A stretch of 64,000 nt of DNA from Halobaculum sp. XH14 (GTDB lineage Archaea; Halobacteriota; Halobacteria; Halobacteriales; Haloferacaceae), in assembly GCF_032116555.1 (NCBI RefSeq), contig NZ_CP134949.1, positions 2,728,001 to 2,792,000 on the forward strand, in the 5' to 3' direction. The translations under genes and the position numbers were made by a program. The notes beneath the pieces are model-generated. The model saw only the letters and a list, made by a program, of their open reading frames with translations. It ran no database searches and had not been told where the DNA came from. Shown here in pieces: positions 63,497 through 64,000 of this stretch. Every line of letters starts with the position of its first letter. Position 1 is the first letter of the stretch.

Positions 63497-64000
63497 GTGC
63501 GGTTCATCGAGGAGATCGTCGTCGAGGAGTTCCTCCCGACGGTGCGGTCGATGCTCGCCGGGGAACTCCGCGACCGTGGGCTCACCCAGCGGGAGGTCGC
63601 CGACGTGCTCGGAATTAGCCAGTCGGCAGTCTCGAAGTACGCCCACGGCGAGGTCGGCAGACGGGAGGAGATCCTCCGCGACGAGCGCGTCGTGGCGCTC
63701 GTCGAGCGGGTCGCGGACGGCCTCGCCTCGGGGGACATGAGCCCTGTCGCGGCGCTGGTCGAGTTCGAGGTGCTCGTGCGCGAACTGGAGGACGGCGACG
63801 TGCTCGCGGAACTCCACGAGGAGGCGATGCCGGAACTCGCGGACGCCGAGTACGACTTCGTGGTCCACGACCCCGACAGCGCGCTCCGCGAGCGCGAGCG
63901 GACGCTCGCCTCGCTCCGGCGCGGCCTGCGGACGCTCACCAACACCTCCGGGTTCGCGGGGCTCATCCCGCACGTCGGCTCGAACCTCGTCGAGTGTCTC
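63497..64000 (+). CDS. HTH-ThiN type regulator (ThiR-like), partial
   Basis: The gene opens with GTG at 63497, one base after the dcd stop, and runs off the right edge with 168 residues visible. Residues 1-50 form a helix-turn-helix (LTQREVADVLGISQSAVSKY) preceded by FIEEIVVEEFLPTVRSML. The following part (DMSPVAALVEFEVLVRELEDGDVLAELHEEAMPELA; GLRTLTNTSGFAGLIPHVGSNLVECL) matches the haloarchaeal thiamine-phosphate-synthase-like ThiN regulators. The ThiN domain itself would follow outside the window. Confidence 0.78.
   Translation, partial: MRFIEEIVVEEFLPTVRSMLAGELRDRGLTQREVADVLGISQSAVSKYAHGEVGRREEILRDERVVALVERVADGLASGDMSPVAALVEFEVLVRELEDGDVLAELHEEAMPELADAEYDFVVHDPDSALRERERTLASLRRGLRTLTNTSGFAGLIPHVGSNLVECL

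Overview
The window is from a halophilic archaeon (class Halobacteria). The proteins are rich in Asp and Glu, many genes overlap by 1-4 bases and lack a ribosome-binding site, and the gene families are archaeal or haloarchaeal (TFB, Orc1/Cdc6, Pcc1, Rpb12, eL43, prefoldin beta, Pth2, TruD, DUF211, DUF7342-like regulators, an HTH-ThiN-type regulator). It has two contrasting halves. Positions 1 to about 35.2 kb are accessory DNA of mixed and often low GC, with pseudogenes, an IS remnant and long gene-poor gaps. Positions about 35.2-64 kb are uniform, very GC-rich, densely packed core chromosome.

The most interesting part is 458-14624, nine genes on one strand. The first four (queD, queE, folE, queC) make the complete pathway from GTP to preQ0, the 7-deazaguanine precursor. 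After a 438-base gap come five AT-richer genes: a PglZ-domain protein, an unknown 342-residue protein, a giant P-loop ATPase whose C-terminus looks like a zinc hook in a coiled coil, a DEAH helicase with zinc clusters, and a separate DUF1998-type protein that looks like the detached C-terminus of the helicase. The second block has the flavour of BREX, DISARM, Pbe or Dpd restriction modules but contains no DNA methyltransferase. My hypothesis is a host-defence island in which a 7-deazaguanine base, not a methyl group, may be the self mark. The enzyme that would insert the base (a DpdA/TGT relative) is not in this window, so the link is an inference.

Between 15 and 35 kb the island is a patchwork: a decayed orc1/cdc6, a tfb with four in-frame stops, a DUF7342/TumE-like pair, a three-gene membrane-protein operon, an OB-fold RPA-like gene beside GC-rich hairpins, an unknown 306-residue protein, an OLD-family nuclease, an IS5-type transposase remnant, a PIN-like protein, a HerA/TraD-type DNA-transfer ATPase, and a DUF211-VIT1 pair. 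This looks like plasmid or integrative-element debris that has collected defence genes.

The core half carries an ADP-forming acyl-CoA synthetase with a phosphotransacetylase-like partner, a GH3 glycosidase, transporters, a MinD-like ATPase, a histidine kinase, and the conserved operon eL43-rpoP-pcc1 ... pfdB-DUF3194. That operon is interrupted by an aldehyde dehydrogenase gene and a block of dispersed repeats. Next come a siderophore-binding lipoprotein under a perfect iron-box palindrome, a metal exporter with a universal stress protein, pth2-truD, dcd, and the start of an HTH regulator that runs off the right edge.
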